Shown: positions 49,869-58,892, numbered from the stretch's first letter. The stretch is DNA of 64,000 nucleotides from Ardenticatenaceae bacterium (GCA_020634565.1 JACKBN010000007.1:1-64000); one strand, 5' to 3'. Program-made: numbers and translations. Notes: a model not told the origin generated them from the letters alone.

Positions 49869-52340
49869 ATGAAAATAGCAGCGCGCATTGGATTAATTTT
49901 GCTTGGCATACTTGCCTTGCTGATTGTGGTTTTGGCCATTGTTGGCGTGGTGAGCGTGAGACGGCCGTTCCCCGACACCGACACCACCCTCACCATCCCC
50001 GGCTTACAAGACGAAGTCAACGTCTACCGCGATGAGAACGGCATCCCCCACATTTACGCCCAAAACGAACATGATTTGTTCCTGGCCCAAGGGTACGTCC
50101 ACGCCCAAGACCGCTTCTGGCAGATGGAGTTTTGGCGACACGTCAGTCTCGGCCGCATTTCCGAGATTGCTGGTGAAGCCACCGTGAGCAGCGACACCTT
50201 CATCCGCACCATGGGCTGGAACCGCATCGCCGAGGAATCGTTGGCTTATTACGAAAATGAATCCCCAGAGATGATGACCATCCTGGAAGCGTACAGCGAA
50301 GGCGTCAACGCCTACATTACCGAACAAGGCGACAACATCTCCCTCAATTACACCGTTCTCGGCCTCGTTAACGACAAGTGGGAGATTGAACCGTGGCAGC
50401 CGCTGCACACCATCGCCTGGGCGGTGGTCATGGCCGACGACCTGGGCGGCAACTGGAGCAGCGAAATCCGCCGCGCCAACCTCATCAATGAGTTAGGCGA
50501 AGGCACCACGGCCAACCTGCTGCCGCTCTATCCCTACGACAACCGCCCCGTCATTGCCCCCACCGACGCCATGGACATTGAATTCACCAATGAAGAAACC
50601 GAAGCGCTTTACCAACAGCTGCAAGCAGCCAATTGGGAAAATGTGAATCAAACCATCGTTGGCAGCTATCCAGCCGATGGCTACTTGGGCAGCAGCGATT
50701 ATGTGGGCAGCAACAACTGGGTCATCAGCGGCGAACATACCGACACCGGCATGCCCCTGCTGGCCAATGACCCGCATTTGGGCATTCAGATGCCCTCCAT
50801 CTGGTACCAGGTGGGTCTGCACGCACCAGACTATAACGTGCAAGGCTTCAGCTTTGCTGGCGTGCCCGGCGTGGTGGTAGGCCACAACGACAACATCGCC
50901 TGGGGCGTCACCAACGTGGGGCCGGACGTGCAGGATTTGTACATTGAGAAAATCAATCCCAACAACCCGGATCAGGTGGAATTTATGGGCGAGTGGGAGG
51001 ATATGGAGATCATCGAAGAGGTGATCAAGGTCAACGGCGGCGATGACGTCACCATCGAGGTCAAAATCACCCGGCATGGCCCCATCATTTCTGATTTGCG
51101 GGATGACGTGAGCGACGTGCTGGCGATGCGCTGGACGGCGCACGAGCCGATGCGCATATTGGAGTCAATTATTGGGCTGAATACGGCCGTATCCTACCAA
51201 GACTTCCGTGATGCCCTACGCTTCTGGGACGCTCCCTCGCAAAACTTTGTCTACGCCGATGTAGAAGGCAACATCGCCTACCAGATGCCCGGCCGCATCC
51301 CAATCCGTGCGGACGGCGACGGGCTGGTGCCCGTACCCGGCTGGACGGGTGAATATGAGTGGACCGGCTGGGTGCCCTACGAGGAACTACCCGCCGTGCT
51401 CAATCCAGAATGGGGCTACATCGTCACCGCCAACCATGCCGTAGTGGATGAGGAATATCCGTACTTACTCAACCTGTATTGGGCCGATGGTGATCGCGGT
51501 CAGCGCATCGTGGACATGATCGAGGCGGAATTAGACGGTGACGGTGAGGTTTCCCAGGCAGACATGGCTCGCATCCAGTTCGACAGCCGCTCGCTGCTGG
51601 CCGACAGCTACGTACCGTTGCTGGACGGCCTCTCCAGCAATGACGACACGGTTCAGGCGGCTTTGGAACGGTTGCGCGGCTGGGACCGGCAGGTCCGGCG
51701 CGACAGCGTGCCCGCCGCTCTGTTTGAAATTTTCTCTATGCAACTGGCGCAAGACACGCTGGCAGATGAAGTCGGCGATGACAACGTTAGCTCGTTTGGC
51801 GGGCGCGTGCTGTTCCACCAGTTGGCCGACAATCCGGAAGCAATCTGGTGGGACAACACGACAACCAGCGCCGAAGAGTCGCAGGCCGACATTTTGCTGG
51901 CGGCGCTGGAAGATACCGTTGCCTGGTTTGAGGAAAACGTGGGCGGCAATATGAACGACTGGACTTGGGGCAGCATCCATACGGCCACCTTTGTCAGCAA
52001 TCCGCTGGGGGAAAGCGGCATCAGCGCCGTGGAGTCGCTGGTGAATCGCGGGCCATTCCCGGCGGACGGCGGCAGCAGCATTGTGAATGCCAATAGTTGG
52101 AGTTGGAGCGAACCAGCGGCCGTTCGCGGGCACGTTTCCATGCGCATGCTGGTAGACGTAAGCGATTTTGACGCCAGCGAGTGGATCATCCCCACCGGCG
52201 CATCTGGCCACCCGTACCACCCCAATTACGATGACCAGATTCAGCTGTGGCTGGACGGTGAATACTTGCCGATGGTGTGGAGTGAAGAGATGGTGATGGA
52301 AACGGCCGTAAACCACCTCATCCTCCAACCAACAGAATAA
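49869..52340 (+). CDS. Penicillin acylase family Ntn-hydrolase (first copy)
   Basis: 823 residues behind TGGAGG. A membrane anchor or signal covers about 6-30. The alpha part opens VYRDENGIPHIYAQNEHDLFLAQGYVHAQDRFWQMEFWRH, typical of the family. The autocatalytic cleavage site and nucleophile is Ser281 in YVGSNNWVISG, then NDPHLGIQMPSIWYQVGL, GVVVGHNDNIAWGVTNVGPDVQDLY and the Asn-bearing region later. Such enzymes are made as precursors, exported and cut into two chains; they cleave amide bonds of penicillins, acyl-homoserine lactones or N-acyl amino acids. The substrate is not evident. A paralogue follows. Confidence 0.93.
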   Translation: MKIAARIGLILLGILALLIVVLAIVGVVSVRRPFPDTDTTLTIPGLQDEVNVYRDENGIPHIYAQNEHDLFLAQGYVHAQDRFWQMEFWRHVSLGRISEIAGEATVSSDTFIRTMGWNRIAEESLAYYENESPEMMTILEAYSEGVNAYITEQGDNISLNYTVLGLVNDKWEIEPWQPLHTIAWAVVMADDLGGNWSSEIRRANLINELGEGTTANLLPLYPYDNRPVIAPTDAMDIEFTNEETEALYQQLQAANWENVNQTIVGSYPADGYLGSSDYVGSNNWVISGEHTDTGMPLLANDPHLGIQMPSIWYQVGLHAPDYNVQGFSFAGVPGVVVGHNDNIAWGVTNVGPDVQDLYIEKINPNNPDQVEFMGEWEDMEIIEEVIKVNGGDDVTIEVKITRHGPIISDLRDDVSDVLAMRWTAHEPMRILESIIGLNTAVSYQDFRDALRFWDAPSQNFVYADVEGNIAYQMPGRIPIRADGDGLVPVPGWTGEYEWTGWVPYEELPAVLNPEWGYIVTANHAVVDEEYPYLLNLYWADGDRGQRIVDMIEAELDGDGEVSQADMARIQFDSRSLLADSYVPLLDGLSSNDDTVQAALERLRGWDRQVRRDSVPAALFEIFSMQLAQDTLADEVGDDNVSSFGGRVLFHQLADNPEAIWWDNTTTSAEESQADILLAALEDTVAWFEENVGGNMNDWTWGSIHTATFVSNPLGESGISAVESLVNRGPFPADGGSSIVNANSWSWSEPAAVRGHVSMRMLVDVSDFDASEWIIPTGASGHPYHPNYDDQIQLWLDGEYLPMVWSEEMVMETAVNHLILQPTE

Positions 52341-52361
52341 TTCTTTGAACCTCGTGTTTTT

Positions 52362-52431
52362 ATGGGACACAGATTTGCACGGATAAACACAGATAAAAAA
52401 TCCGTGCGAATCTGTGTTCATCCGTGTCCCA
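52362..52431. repeat. Inverted repeat between the two acylase genes, GCAGAT-unit family
   Basis: GGGACACAGATTTGCACGGA and TAAACACAGAT on the left face ATCCGTGCGAATCTGTGTTC and ATCCGTGTCCC on the right. It has the same plan and similar units as the element at 25588, and sits 20 bases ahead of the second acylase start. Confidence 0.85.
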
Positions 52432-52451
52432 TTTTTTAAAGGTAAACCCTC

Positions 52452-54629
52452 ATGAAAAGATGGCAAAAAATTGTATTGGGCGTAGTTGTGTTGCTGGCGC
52501 TGGCGGCTGTTTACATCTTTTGGCCGCAGGGCGTGTGGCCTTTTGTGGTCAATCTGGATGAGCTGGAAGCCGTGAATGAAAATTACGATGTCGTCATTCG
52601 GCGGGACAGCTTTGGCGTGCCCCACATCTTTGGCCAGACTGACGCCGATGCAGCCTATGGCCTCGGCTACGCGCACGCAGAGGACGACTTTTTGACCATC
52701 CAGCAGGCGTTGGTGGCGGCGCGGGGCAAGCTGGGCGTGGCCTACGGCATCGACGCCGCGCCGAATGATTACATGGTGCAGCTCCTACGCATCTGGGACG
52801 TGGTGGATGCGCAATACGACAGCATTCCGCCCGACATCCAGGCCATCATGCAAGGGTACGCCGACGGACTGAACTATTACGCCGCCCTGCACGAAGATGA
52901 ACTATTGCTGCCAGAACTGTTTCCCATTTCCGGGCAAGACGTGGCAGCAGGATTTATCCATCGCGTGCCACTCTTTTTTGGCCTGGATGGGGCACTGGGT
53001 GACTTATTTGCGGAAACGCGCCAAAACACGGTATCTGAAAAAGAGGTTATCCATCTGCCGCCAGCGGTGAAGTACGGCAGCAACGTCATCGCCGTGGGGC
53101 CAGAGCGCTCGGCCAATGGAGAAACGTTTTTGGCAGTGAATTCGCACCAGCCGTGGGAAGGAATCGTGGCCTGGTACGAGGCGCACATGGTTAGCGGGGA
53201 GGGCTGGAACATGGTGGGCGGCTTACTGCCCGGTTCGCCAACGATTACGCATGGGCACAATGAGCATTTGGGCTGGGCGTTTACGGTGAACAGCCCGGAT
53301 TTGATCGACGTTTACGTGCTGGAAATGAATCCGGACAATCCCGACCAATATTTGTTTGATGGCGAATGGCGCGATTTGGAAGTGGGTGAAGCACCGATTA
53401 CGGTAACGCTGTTCGGCCGTTTTCGCTGGACGGTGAAGCGCGAGGTTTTGTGGTCGGTGTATGGGCCGACGGTGCGGCAGGATCATGGCGTGTATGCCAT
53501 TCGCTACGCGGGCATGGGGGAGATTGGACACGTGGAGCAGTTTGTGCGCATGAACAAGGCGACCAATCTGGCCGAATGGCAAGCCGCCATGCGCGAGGGG
53601 CCATTGCCAATGTTTAACACCGGGTATGCGGACGCTGAGGGGAATATTTTTTATGTGTACAACGGCCGTATTCCCATCCGCGCTGAAGGGTACAACTGGC
53701 AGCAATATTTACCCGGCAACACCTCGGAAACGTTGTGGACCGAGTATCTGCCGTTCGATGAACTGCCCCAAGTGAGCAATCCGCCGTCTGGGTTTGTGCA
53801 GAATGCCAACAGCAGCCCGTACCGCACCACGCTTGGCGACGGCAACCCGGACGAAACCAACTTCTCCCCCACCCTAGGCATCAATGACACGATGTCCAAC
53901 CGCTCCCTGCGGGCGCTAGAACTGTACGGCGGCGACGAGTCGATCACCGAAGCGGAATTTATGGCGTACAAGTACGACATGACCTTTTCGGCTGAGGCAG
54001 ATGTGAGCCGCATGGTTCAGATGATTTTGGCAGAACCGCCGCCCAGCGACCTCGATGAACGCGCCGCTTACGATTTGCTGGCCAGTTGGGATGGCCAAAC
54101 AAACCCGGAAAACAGCGGCGCGACGGTGACGCTGCTGACGTTTTTCTATTTGCTGGAAGCGGACGGCACCGATATATCGGTCTCCAACATTACGGGCGGG
54201 GCGTTTACGGCCGTTTCCGTCCAAAACAGCTTCTCACAGGCAGTGGATCATCTCATAGAGCATTTCGGCAGCGTCGAGGTTCCGTGGCAAGAGGTGAACC
54301 GGCTGGTACGTGGTGATGCAGATTTGGGCCTCGGTGGTGCGCCGGATGTGCTGCACGCAGTGTATGGTGAAATGGGCGAAGACGGCCGTTTCCACGGCGT
54401 GGCAGGCGATTCCTACATTTTGCTGGTGACTTGGCAGCCAGATGGCACGGTCAGTTCGCAGAGCATCCACCAGTACGGCAGCGCCACGCTGGATGAAAAC
54501 TCGCCCCATTACGCCGATCAAGCCCCTATTTTTGTGCAGCGGGAACTGACGCCGGTCTGGTTTACGGAAGAAGCCATTTTGGCCAATTTGGAGCAAGCAT
54601 ACCGGCCTGGGGAAGAAAACGGCCGTTAA
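52452..54629 (+). CDS. Penicillin acylase family Ntn-hydrolase, acyl-homoserine-lactone-acylase-like (second copy)
   Basis: 725 residues. An N-terminal membrane segment covers about 8-25. VVIRRDSFGVPHIFGQTDADAAYGLGYAHAEDDF opens the alpha chain. The nucleophile is Ser210 in KYGSNVIAVGPERSANG, followed by VNSHQPWEG. This GSN-IAVG-ER-ANG form is that of PvdQ/QuiP-type acylases, which cut long-chain acyl-homoserine lactones, so quorum-signal or N-acyl amino acid cleavage is a fair guess. It differs enough from the first copy to suggest an old duplication or separate origin. The C-terminus (EENGR and stop) is encoded across an ACGGCCGT copy. A hairpin terminator follows. Confidence 0.9.
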   Translation: MKRWQKIVLGVVVLLALAAVYIFWPQGVWPFVVNLDELEAVNENYDVVIRRDSFGVPHIFGQTDADAAYGLGYAHAEDDFLTIQQALVAARGKLGVAYGIDAAPNDYMVQLLRIWDVVDAQYDSIPPDIQAIMQGYADGLNYYAALHEDELLLPELFPISGQDVAAGFIHRVPLFFGLDGALGDLFAETRQNTVSEKEVIHLPPAVKYGSNVIAVGPERSANGETFLAVNSHQPWEGIVAWYEAHMVSGEGWNMVGGLLPGSPTITHGHNEHLGWAFTVNSPDLIDVYVLEMNPDNPDQYLFDGEWRDLEVGEAPITVTLFGRFRWTVKREVLWSVYGPTVRQDHGVYAIRYAGMGEIGHVEQFVRMNKATNLAEWQAAMREGPLPMFNTGYADAEGNIFYVYNGRIPIRAEGYNWQQYLPGNTSETLWTEYLPFDELPQVSNPPSGFVQNANSSPYRTTLGDGNPDETNFSPTLGINDTMSNRSLRALELYGGDESITEAEFMAYKYDMTFSAEADVSRMVQMILAEPPPSDLDERAAYDLLASWDGQTNPENSGATVTLLTFFYLLEADGTDISVSNITGGAFTAVSVQNSFSQAVDHLIEHFGSVEVPWQEVNRLVRGDADLGLGGAPDVLHAVYGEMGEDGRFHGVAGDSYILLVTWQPDGTVSSQSIHQYGSATLDENSPHYADQAPIFVQRELTPVWFTEEAILANLEQAYRPGEENGR

Positions 54630-54672
54630 CCCCCCATTTTCTCCCCCCAATTCACCCTCTCAACGTCTAAAA

Positions 54673-54727
54673 CTACGGGAAAATTCTCAGCAGTGTGAGG
54701 GTTTTCCTGTAGGACCCCTCTTTTTTT
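54673..54727 (+). terminator. Terminator after the acylase genes
   Basis: CTAC, GGAAAA and CTCA pair in turn with TGAG, TTTTCC and GTAG, a long stem with small internal loops, followed after eight bases by a run of seven or more T. Confidence 0.65.
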
Positions 54728-54776
54728 CCTCAAAACAAATAAGGGATATTGCGGTAGAAACGGCCGTTACACCCGA

Positions 54777-54806
54777 TTGATTCCCAGGCCCCAAAAAGCT
54801 GATAAT
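54777..54806 (+). promoter_or_regulatory. Possible promoter of the halogenase-like gene
   Basis: TTGATT, 18 bases, GATAAT: nine of twelve consensus positions. It lies 84 bases upstream of the start codon. Confidence 0.35.
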
Positions 54807-54889
54807 AAGTAGCATAAGTGGAGGACCTGTAGTTTGTCCATTTCAACAACAAACAGTCAACATCATTAAGTCGCAATTGGAGAAATGAC

Positions 54890-56164
54890 ATGCATTCTGT
54901 AATCAATACGCAAGTGGTAATCGTTGGAGGCGGGCCCGGTGGGGCAGCCAGCGCAGTTTTTCTGGCCGAAAAAGGAATTCAATCCGTCATTATTGAAAAA
55001 GAAAGCTTCCCGCGCTTCCACATCGGCGAGTCCATGACTGGAGAATGCGGCAACATGGTGCGCCGCCTCGGTTTGGAAGAAGCCATCCAACAAGTGCCCC
55101 GCACCATTAAACATGGTGTAAATGTTTACGGACAGGGCGGCATCAATGCCTTCTGGATTCCCGTTATGCGCCGCGCAGAAAATGGCGAATTGGTGAAAGG
55201 GGATACCTGGCAGGTCCGTCGTGGCGAATTTGACAAGATGCTGTTGAACAAAGCCAAAGAAAGCGGCGCCAACGTTATTTTGGGCAAAGCTGTTAAAGTC
55301 ATCACCAATGATGAAAACGTACCCTGCGGGGTAACCGTTCGTCAGGAAGATGGCGAAATGGTGGATATCATGGCTGAGATTGTGCTGGATGCTTCAGGCG
55401 CAGCCACCTTCCTCTCCACCGCAGGCATTGCTGGGGAAAAAGGACGTGGCAACTATGATCGGCAAATTGCCATTTATGCCCATGTCAAAGGCGCCAAGCG
55501 GGATGAACAAGACAACACGCTGATTTTCTACCAAAAGAAAAATCACTGGGCCTGGTTTATTCCGATTGATGAGGAAACCGTCAGCATTGGCGTGGTAACG
55601 CCCTCCAGCTACTACCGCTCATCCAACGAAGATATGCGCGACTTTTACCTGCGCGAGATGCACAAAATTAACCCGCAGCTTTCGCAACGTGTGCCAGATG
55701 TCAATCTGGTTGAGGAAGTTCGCGCCACTTCAAATTATTCTTACCATATTCGCGACTTTGCCGGTAAAGGATTTATTTGCGTCGGGGATGCCCATCGTTT
55801 TATTGACCCCATCTTTTCCTTTGGCCTGCATTTTGCCCTTACCGAAGCAAAATTTGCCGCCGACGTCATTGCCGACTACCTGCTCGAAGGTGTTGGCCGC
55901 GAGCTGGACAATCCGTTTGCAGAATACGAGCGCCATTGTGAACTGGGCATGGACACCATTCAAGATGTGCTGGACTGCTTCTGGGAGCATCCGTTCTCCT
56001 TTGCCTTCTTCGTTCACTCTCGCTACGTCGATGATTTTATAGACATTTTCGCTGGACGCGTGTATCAGGAAAACCCATCGAAGGGCCTGCAAGCTGTGCG
56101 CAAAATTATTGCAAAAACAGCAACGCCAGTAGAAGCCTCGGCGGAAATGGCTGTAGCCGCTTAA
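54890..56164 (+). CDS. FAD-dependent oxidoreductase of the flavin halogenase / geranylgeranyl reductase type
   Basis: 424 residues behind TTGGAG. The FAD-binding fold is VVIVGGGPGGAASAVFLAEKG (8-28) with FPRFHIGES (41-49) as in halogenases. WAWFIP (W220, W222, I224, P225) fits the WxWxIP signature of flavin-dependent halogenases. The second FAD motif is GFICVGDAHRFIDPIFSFGLHFAL (about 298-321). The C-terminal helices (MDTIQDVLDCFWEHPFSFAFFVHSRY) are also of this family. A halogenating Lys cannot be placed with confidence, so a reductase or hydroxylase remains possible. No flavin reductase is nearby. The gene has no exact ACGGCCGT copy. Confidence 0.78.
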   Translation: MHSVINTQVVIVGGGPGGAASAVFLAEKGIQSVIIEKESFPRFHIGESMTGECGNMVRRLGLEEAIQQVPRTIKHGVNVYGQGGINAFWIPVMRRAENGELVKGDTWQVRRGEFDKMLLNKAKESGANVILGKAVKVITNDENVPCGVTVRQEDGEMVDIMAEIVLDASGAATFLSTAGIAGEKGRGNYDRQIAIYAHVKGAKRDEQDNTLIFYQKKNHWAWFIPIDEETVSIGVVTPSSYYRSSNEDMRDFYLREMHKINPQLSQRVPDVNLVEEVRATSNYSYHIRDFAGKGFICVGDAHRFIDPIFSFGLHFALTEAKFAADVIADYLLEGVGRELDNPFAEYERHCELGMDTIQDVLDCFWEHPFSFAFFVHSRYVDDFIDIFAGRVYQENPSKGLQAVRKIIAKTATPVEASAEMAVAA

Positions 56165-56191
56165 CTAAAGTTACCATTTATCCTTCTTCCA

Positions 56192-56245
56192 CAGGTTAGC
56201 GTTGCTGCCTGCTCGATGTCGCAACATTGGGCAGGTAGCAACCTG
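56192..56245. repeat. Inverted repeat between the oxidoreductase and permease genes
   Basis: CAGGTTAGCGTTGCTGCCTGC faces GGGCAGGTAGCAACCTG with imperfect pairing; GCAACATTGGGCAGGTAGCA has its own internal symmetry. It is another one-off family with repeated units (GCAGGT, AGCAAC). Confidence 0.6.
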
Positions 56246-56297
56246 CCACTTTTACTTACCCCAACCACACTCTTTAACTCCCTGAGGTTATTTTTCA

Positions 56298-57320
56298 ATG
56301 AAGCTAAACGTTGCCGCACCTAAATATCGCGCGCCTCGCCTTCGTCTTACCCCCCGCCGAATCTGGATTTATTATGGCTTATTGGCCATTTTCTACGCCA
56401 TCTGGATCGGCTACATGAGCTTTGCCGACAAGTGGGCTTTGTTTCTGGACTACTGGCCCGCTTCCTTAACCATGAGCCTGGGTTCATTTGTGGCGGGTGC
56501 AACGGCCGAAGGCGGTGCGGCCGTTGCCTTTCCGGTATTTACCAAAGTGCTGCACATCCCCTCCAGTGATGCCCGCACCTTTGGCTTGATGATCCAATCT
56601 TTTGGCATGACGATGGCCAGCGTGATGATTTTTGTGCAGCGGGTGAAAGTATTGCCGCGCGTCATCGGCTGGGTTTCGTTGGGCGGTATTTTGGGGCAGA
56701 TCGTCGGTGCGTACCTCGTTACGATTCCTGATCCGTATCCCAAAATCCTGTTTACTTTTGTGGCCACCGCTTTTGGCGTGGTGATGATCATTTCTCGCTG
56801 GTTTATGAATTGGTCACCGCGGGATGAAGTCGCCAATTGGAACCATTCAAGACGCGCGTTGTTTGTGCTGGTTGGTGTGGTGGGCGGTACATTTGCAGCA
56901 CAGACTGGCTCAGGCATTGATATGCTGACGTTTATTGTGCTGACGCTGGCGTTTGGGCTGAATGAGAAGATTAGCACCCCCACCACCGTGGTAATTATGG
57001 GGCTGAATTCGGTCGTTGGCTTTTTTATTCATGGCGCTATGCTGCAAGATATTGGCGGCATGTGGAATCATTGGCTGGTGGCGGTGCCGGTAGTGGTGGT
57101 TGGTGCACCGTTGGGGGCTTATGTGGCGCATCGGGTTAGCCGCGACAGTATCATTATCTTTTTGCTGACGCTCATTTCCATTGAGTTAGTGACAACGCTG
57201 TGGTTGGTGCCTTTTACCAGTTTGGCGCAGGTGCTGTTTACGGTAACGGCCGTTTTCATCTGCACCGTTTTCTTCTGGGTGATGTTGGCCTACCGCAAAA
57301 AGTATGTCGGCGCAGTGTAA
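56298..57320 (+). CDS. TauE/SafE family membrane permease
   Basis: 340 residues, with a GAGG ribosome site 12 bases upstream. An N-terminal basic stretch leads to a first membrane segment (about 24-42), then at least seven more. The family repeats are GSFVAGATAEGGAAVAFPVF (about 57-76) and GGTFAAQTGSGIDMLTFIVLTLAFGLNEK (about 197-225), which are the two symmetric halves of TauE-like proteins; a link region covers WMNWSPRDE. TauE/SafE proteins export sulfite, sulfoacetate or other anions. It sits 133 bases after the halogenase-like gene and may be co-transcribed; the substrate is unknown. Confidence 0.83.
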   Translation: MKLNVAAPKYRAPRLRLTPRRIWIYYGLLAIFYAIWIGYMSFADKWALFLDYWPASLTMSLGSFVAGATAEGGAAVAFPVFTKVLHIPSSDARTFGLMIQSFGMTMASVMIFVQRVKVLPRVIGWVSLGGILGQIVGAYLVTIPDPYPKILFTFVATAFGVVMIISRWFMNWSPRDEVANWNHSRRALFVLVGVVGGTFAAQTGSGIDMLTFIVLTLAFGLNEKISTPTTVVIMGLNSVVGFFIHGAMLQDIGGMWNHWLVAVPVVVVGAPLGAYVAHRVSRDSIIIFLLTLISIELVTTLWLVPFTSLAQVLFTVTAVFICTVFFWVMLAYRKKYVGAV

Positions 57321-57349
57321 CCAACAAAGTTGACTTCAATATAAATAGA

Positions 57350-57379
57350 AAAAGGGCGCTAAATGCGCCCTTATTTTTT
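57350..57379. terminator. Bidirectional terminator after the permease
   Basis: AAGGGCGC and GCGCCCTT form a perfect 8-bp stem with a short loop, flanked by A-rich and T-rich arms, so it can serve the permease and the convergent small gene. Confidence 0.85.
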
Positions 57380-57403
57380 GCCAAAATGTAACGAGAAGAA
57401 GAA

Positions 57404-57745
57404 TCAGCCCAGATTGCCAGTGATGACCATCAGGCCGATGGCCCCCATGAGGATGTTGAGCAAGACCAGCAACGCCAAAATGAGCCGCTGCCCTGGGGTA
57501 AAGTTACGCCAGGCAAAACCAGACCCGCTGCTGCGCTCTTCGCTGAAAAGTGCATCATCGCTGGCTAAATCATCATCCAGAGATTCACCTCTGGTTGATT
57601 TGCGCCGCAGTTCCTCAAACTCGTCATCCATATCTTCCATTGGCGGCAAATCATCAGCAAATGATGCGGGCTCGTCATCACCAAATAAATCGTCCCGAAA
57701 AGATGAGAAATCATCATCTAGATTGTTGTCATTATACTCGGTCAT
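57404..57745 (-). CDS. Small acidic protein with C-terminal membrane segment
   Basis: 113 residues behind GAGGAGAGG. The first ~70 residues are rich in Asp and Glu (YNDNNLDDDFSSFRDD, DEFEELRRKSTRGESLDDD) and probably disordered. One hydrophobic segment near 87-108 (LILALLVLLNILMGAIGLMVI) follows WRNFTPGQR, so it is a tail-anchored protein. No family is recognised. It lies upstream of the convergent permease terminator and shares the strand with birA, but an own ribosome site and a 147-base spacer suggest a separate unit. Confidence 0.7.
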   Translation of the reverse strand: MTEYNDNNLDDDFSSFRDDLFGDDEPASFADDLPPMEDMDDEFEELRRKSTRGESLDDDLASDDALFSEERSSGSGFAWRNFTPGQRLILALLVLLNILMGAIGLMVITGNLG

Positions 57746-57892
57746 GTGTGGATACCTCTCCTCAATCTATGCCGAAAACTGTCTGGCGGTTGTTCTTCTT
57801 CGGTCAATTCGGAAAAAGAGATGCGACGCACCGAAGATTTGTACTATTGTAGCGGAAAATTGGCGAAAAACGAAGTTTTTACTTGACCATAA

Positions 57893-58714
57893 TTATTTTT
57901 TACGCAGGGTCACATCCGCCGCCGTGACAGTGTGCAGCTGACCGGCAGCATCGCGCACCAGCAGATGCCCGCCCGCGTCTGTCGCTTCTGCCACGCCCGC
58001 AAAGCTTTGGCTGGAAGCGGTGTAGGTCACCTGCACGGGCTGCCCCAGTGTAATCAGTTTTTCTTGCCATGCTGCCTGGGGCGAACGGCCGTTTGCCACC
58101 GCCTCATACCGTGCTTCCACCTGCTCCAAAAAAGTGGTTAGTAGTGGTAATCGCGACACAGGCTCACCCATCGCCGCCAGCAAGCTGGTGGCTGGCGTGC
58201 TGCCAGTAGGCAGCTGCGCCGCCGGAATGTTTACGTTCATCCCAATCCCAACGATAGCCCATTGTAAACGGCCGTTCCCATCAAACTCCCCTTCTTGCAA
58301 AATGCCGCTCACCTTGTGCCAGCGCTCACCGAGCTGCACCATGATATCGTTAGGCCATTTAATGCCGACCGTCAGCGACGTATGGGAAGCAATGGCTTCG
58401 GCTGCGGCCGTACTCACCAGCATCGTCAGCCAGTTGGCCTGGCTGCCCGGCCAGTTGGGCCGAAACAACAGGGAAAGCAGCAGCGAGCTACCCGGTGGCG
58501 CGTCCCAACGACGGCTCAAACGGCCGCGCCCTTGCCGCTGATAATGCGTCAGCAGTAAAAATCCAGCTGGCGGATCATCTTCCGTGCCTTCCCGCACCAT
58601 TTCTTTAAGCAAATCATTGCTGGAATCCAATTCTGGCAGCACCTGACAGGCTCTACCCAACCAATTTGTAGTCAGCGATTCCAACACATCCGCTGCCGAA
58701 AAATGATCGATCAT
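57893..58714 (-). CDS. birA: Biotin-[acetyl-CoA carboxylase] ligase
   Basis: 273 residues. The catalytic domain has QRQGRGRLSRRWDAPPGSSLLLSLLF (about 59-85), with the biotinyl-AMP loop GRGRLSRRW, then IKWPNDIMV (about 118-126), KVSGILQEGEF and VGIGMNVN. A C-terminal SH3-like domain (about 225-272) completes it. The N-terminal helix-turn-helix of E. coli BirA is absent, so it is a ligase but not a repressor. Substrate is the biotin carboxyl carrier protein. Two ACGGCCGT copies lie inside. Confidence 0.95.
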   Translation of the reverse strand: MIDHFSAADVLESLTTNWLGRACQVLPELDSSNDLLKEMVREGTEDDPPAGFLLLTHYQRQGRGRLSRRWDAPPGSSLLLSLLFRPNWPGSQANWLTMLVSTAAAEAIASHTSLTVGIKWPNDIMVQLGERWHKVSGILQEGEFDGNGRLQWAIVGIGMNVNIPAAQLPTGSTPATSLLAAMGEPVSRLPLLTTFLEQVEARYEAVANGRSPQAAWQEKLITLGQPVQVTYTASSQSFAGVAEATDAGGHLLVRDAAGQLHTVTAADVTLRKK

Positions 58715-58728
58715 GTCCCTATCCCTCT

Positions 58729-58837
58729 AAAGTAAATCCCGGAAAGTTGCTTAAAACGACCGATGAGATGGGATTTACTTTTAAGGAGAACGGAAGCGAA
58801 TTTTGTCGCTTCAGTTTAAAGTTACTTTCCGTTCTCC
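58729..58837. repeat. Two adjacent hairpins upstream of birA
   Basis: AAAGTAAATCCC (58729) and GGGATTTACTTT (58770) are perfect 12-base arms. Four bases on, GGAGAACGGAA-GCGA pairs with TCGC and TTCCGTTCTCC (58785-58837). They lie just upstream of birA and could be a leader structure of it or a shared repeat element. The rest of the spacer to the promoter at 58893 holds nothing else recognisable. Confidence 0.6.
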
Positions 58838-58892
58838 ACTTAACGTCTGTTCTTACTAATGATAGACGGATAAATTTCGTATAAATTTTTGT

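Noticed and set aside
17681..56245. Inverted repeats as a CRISPR array
   Set aside because: The elements are single hairpins scattered between genes, with no regular direct repeats and spacers and no cas genes.
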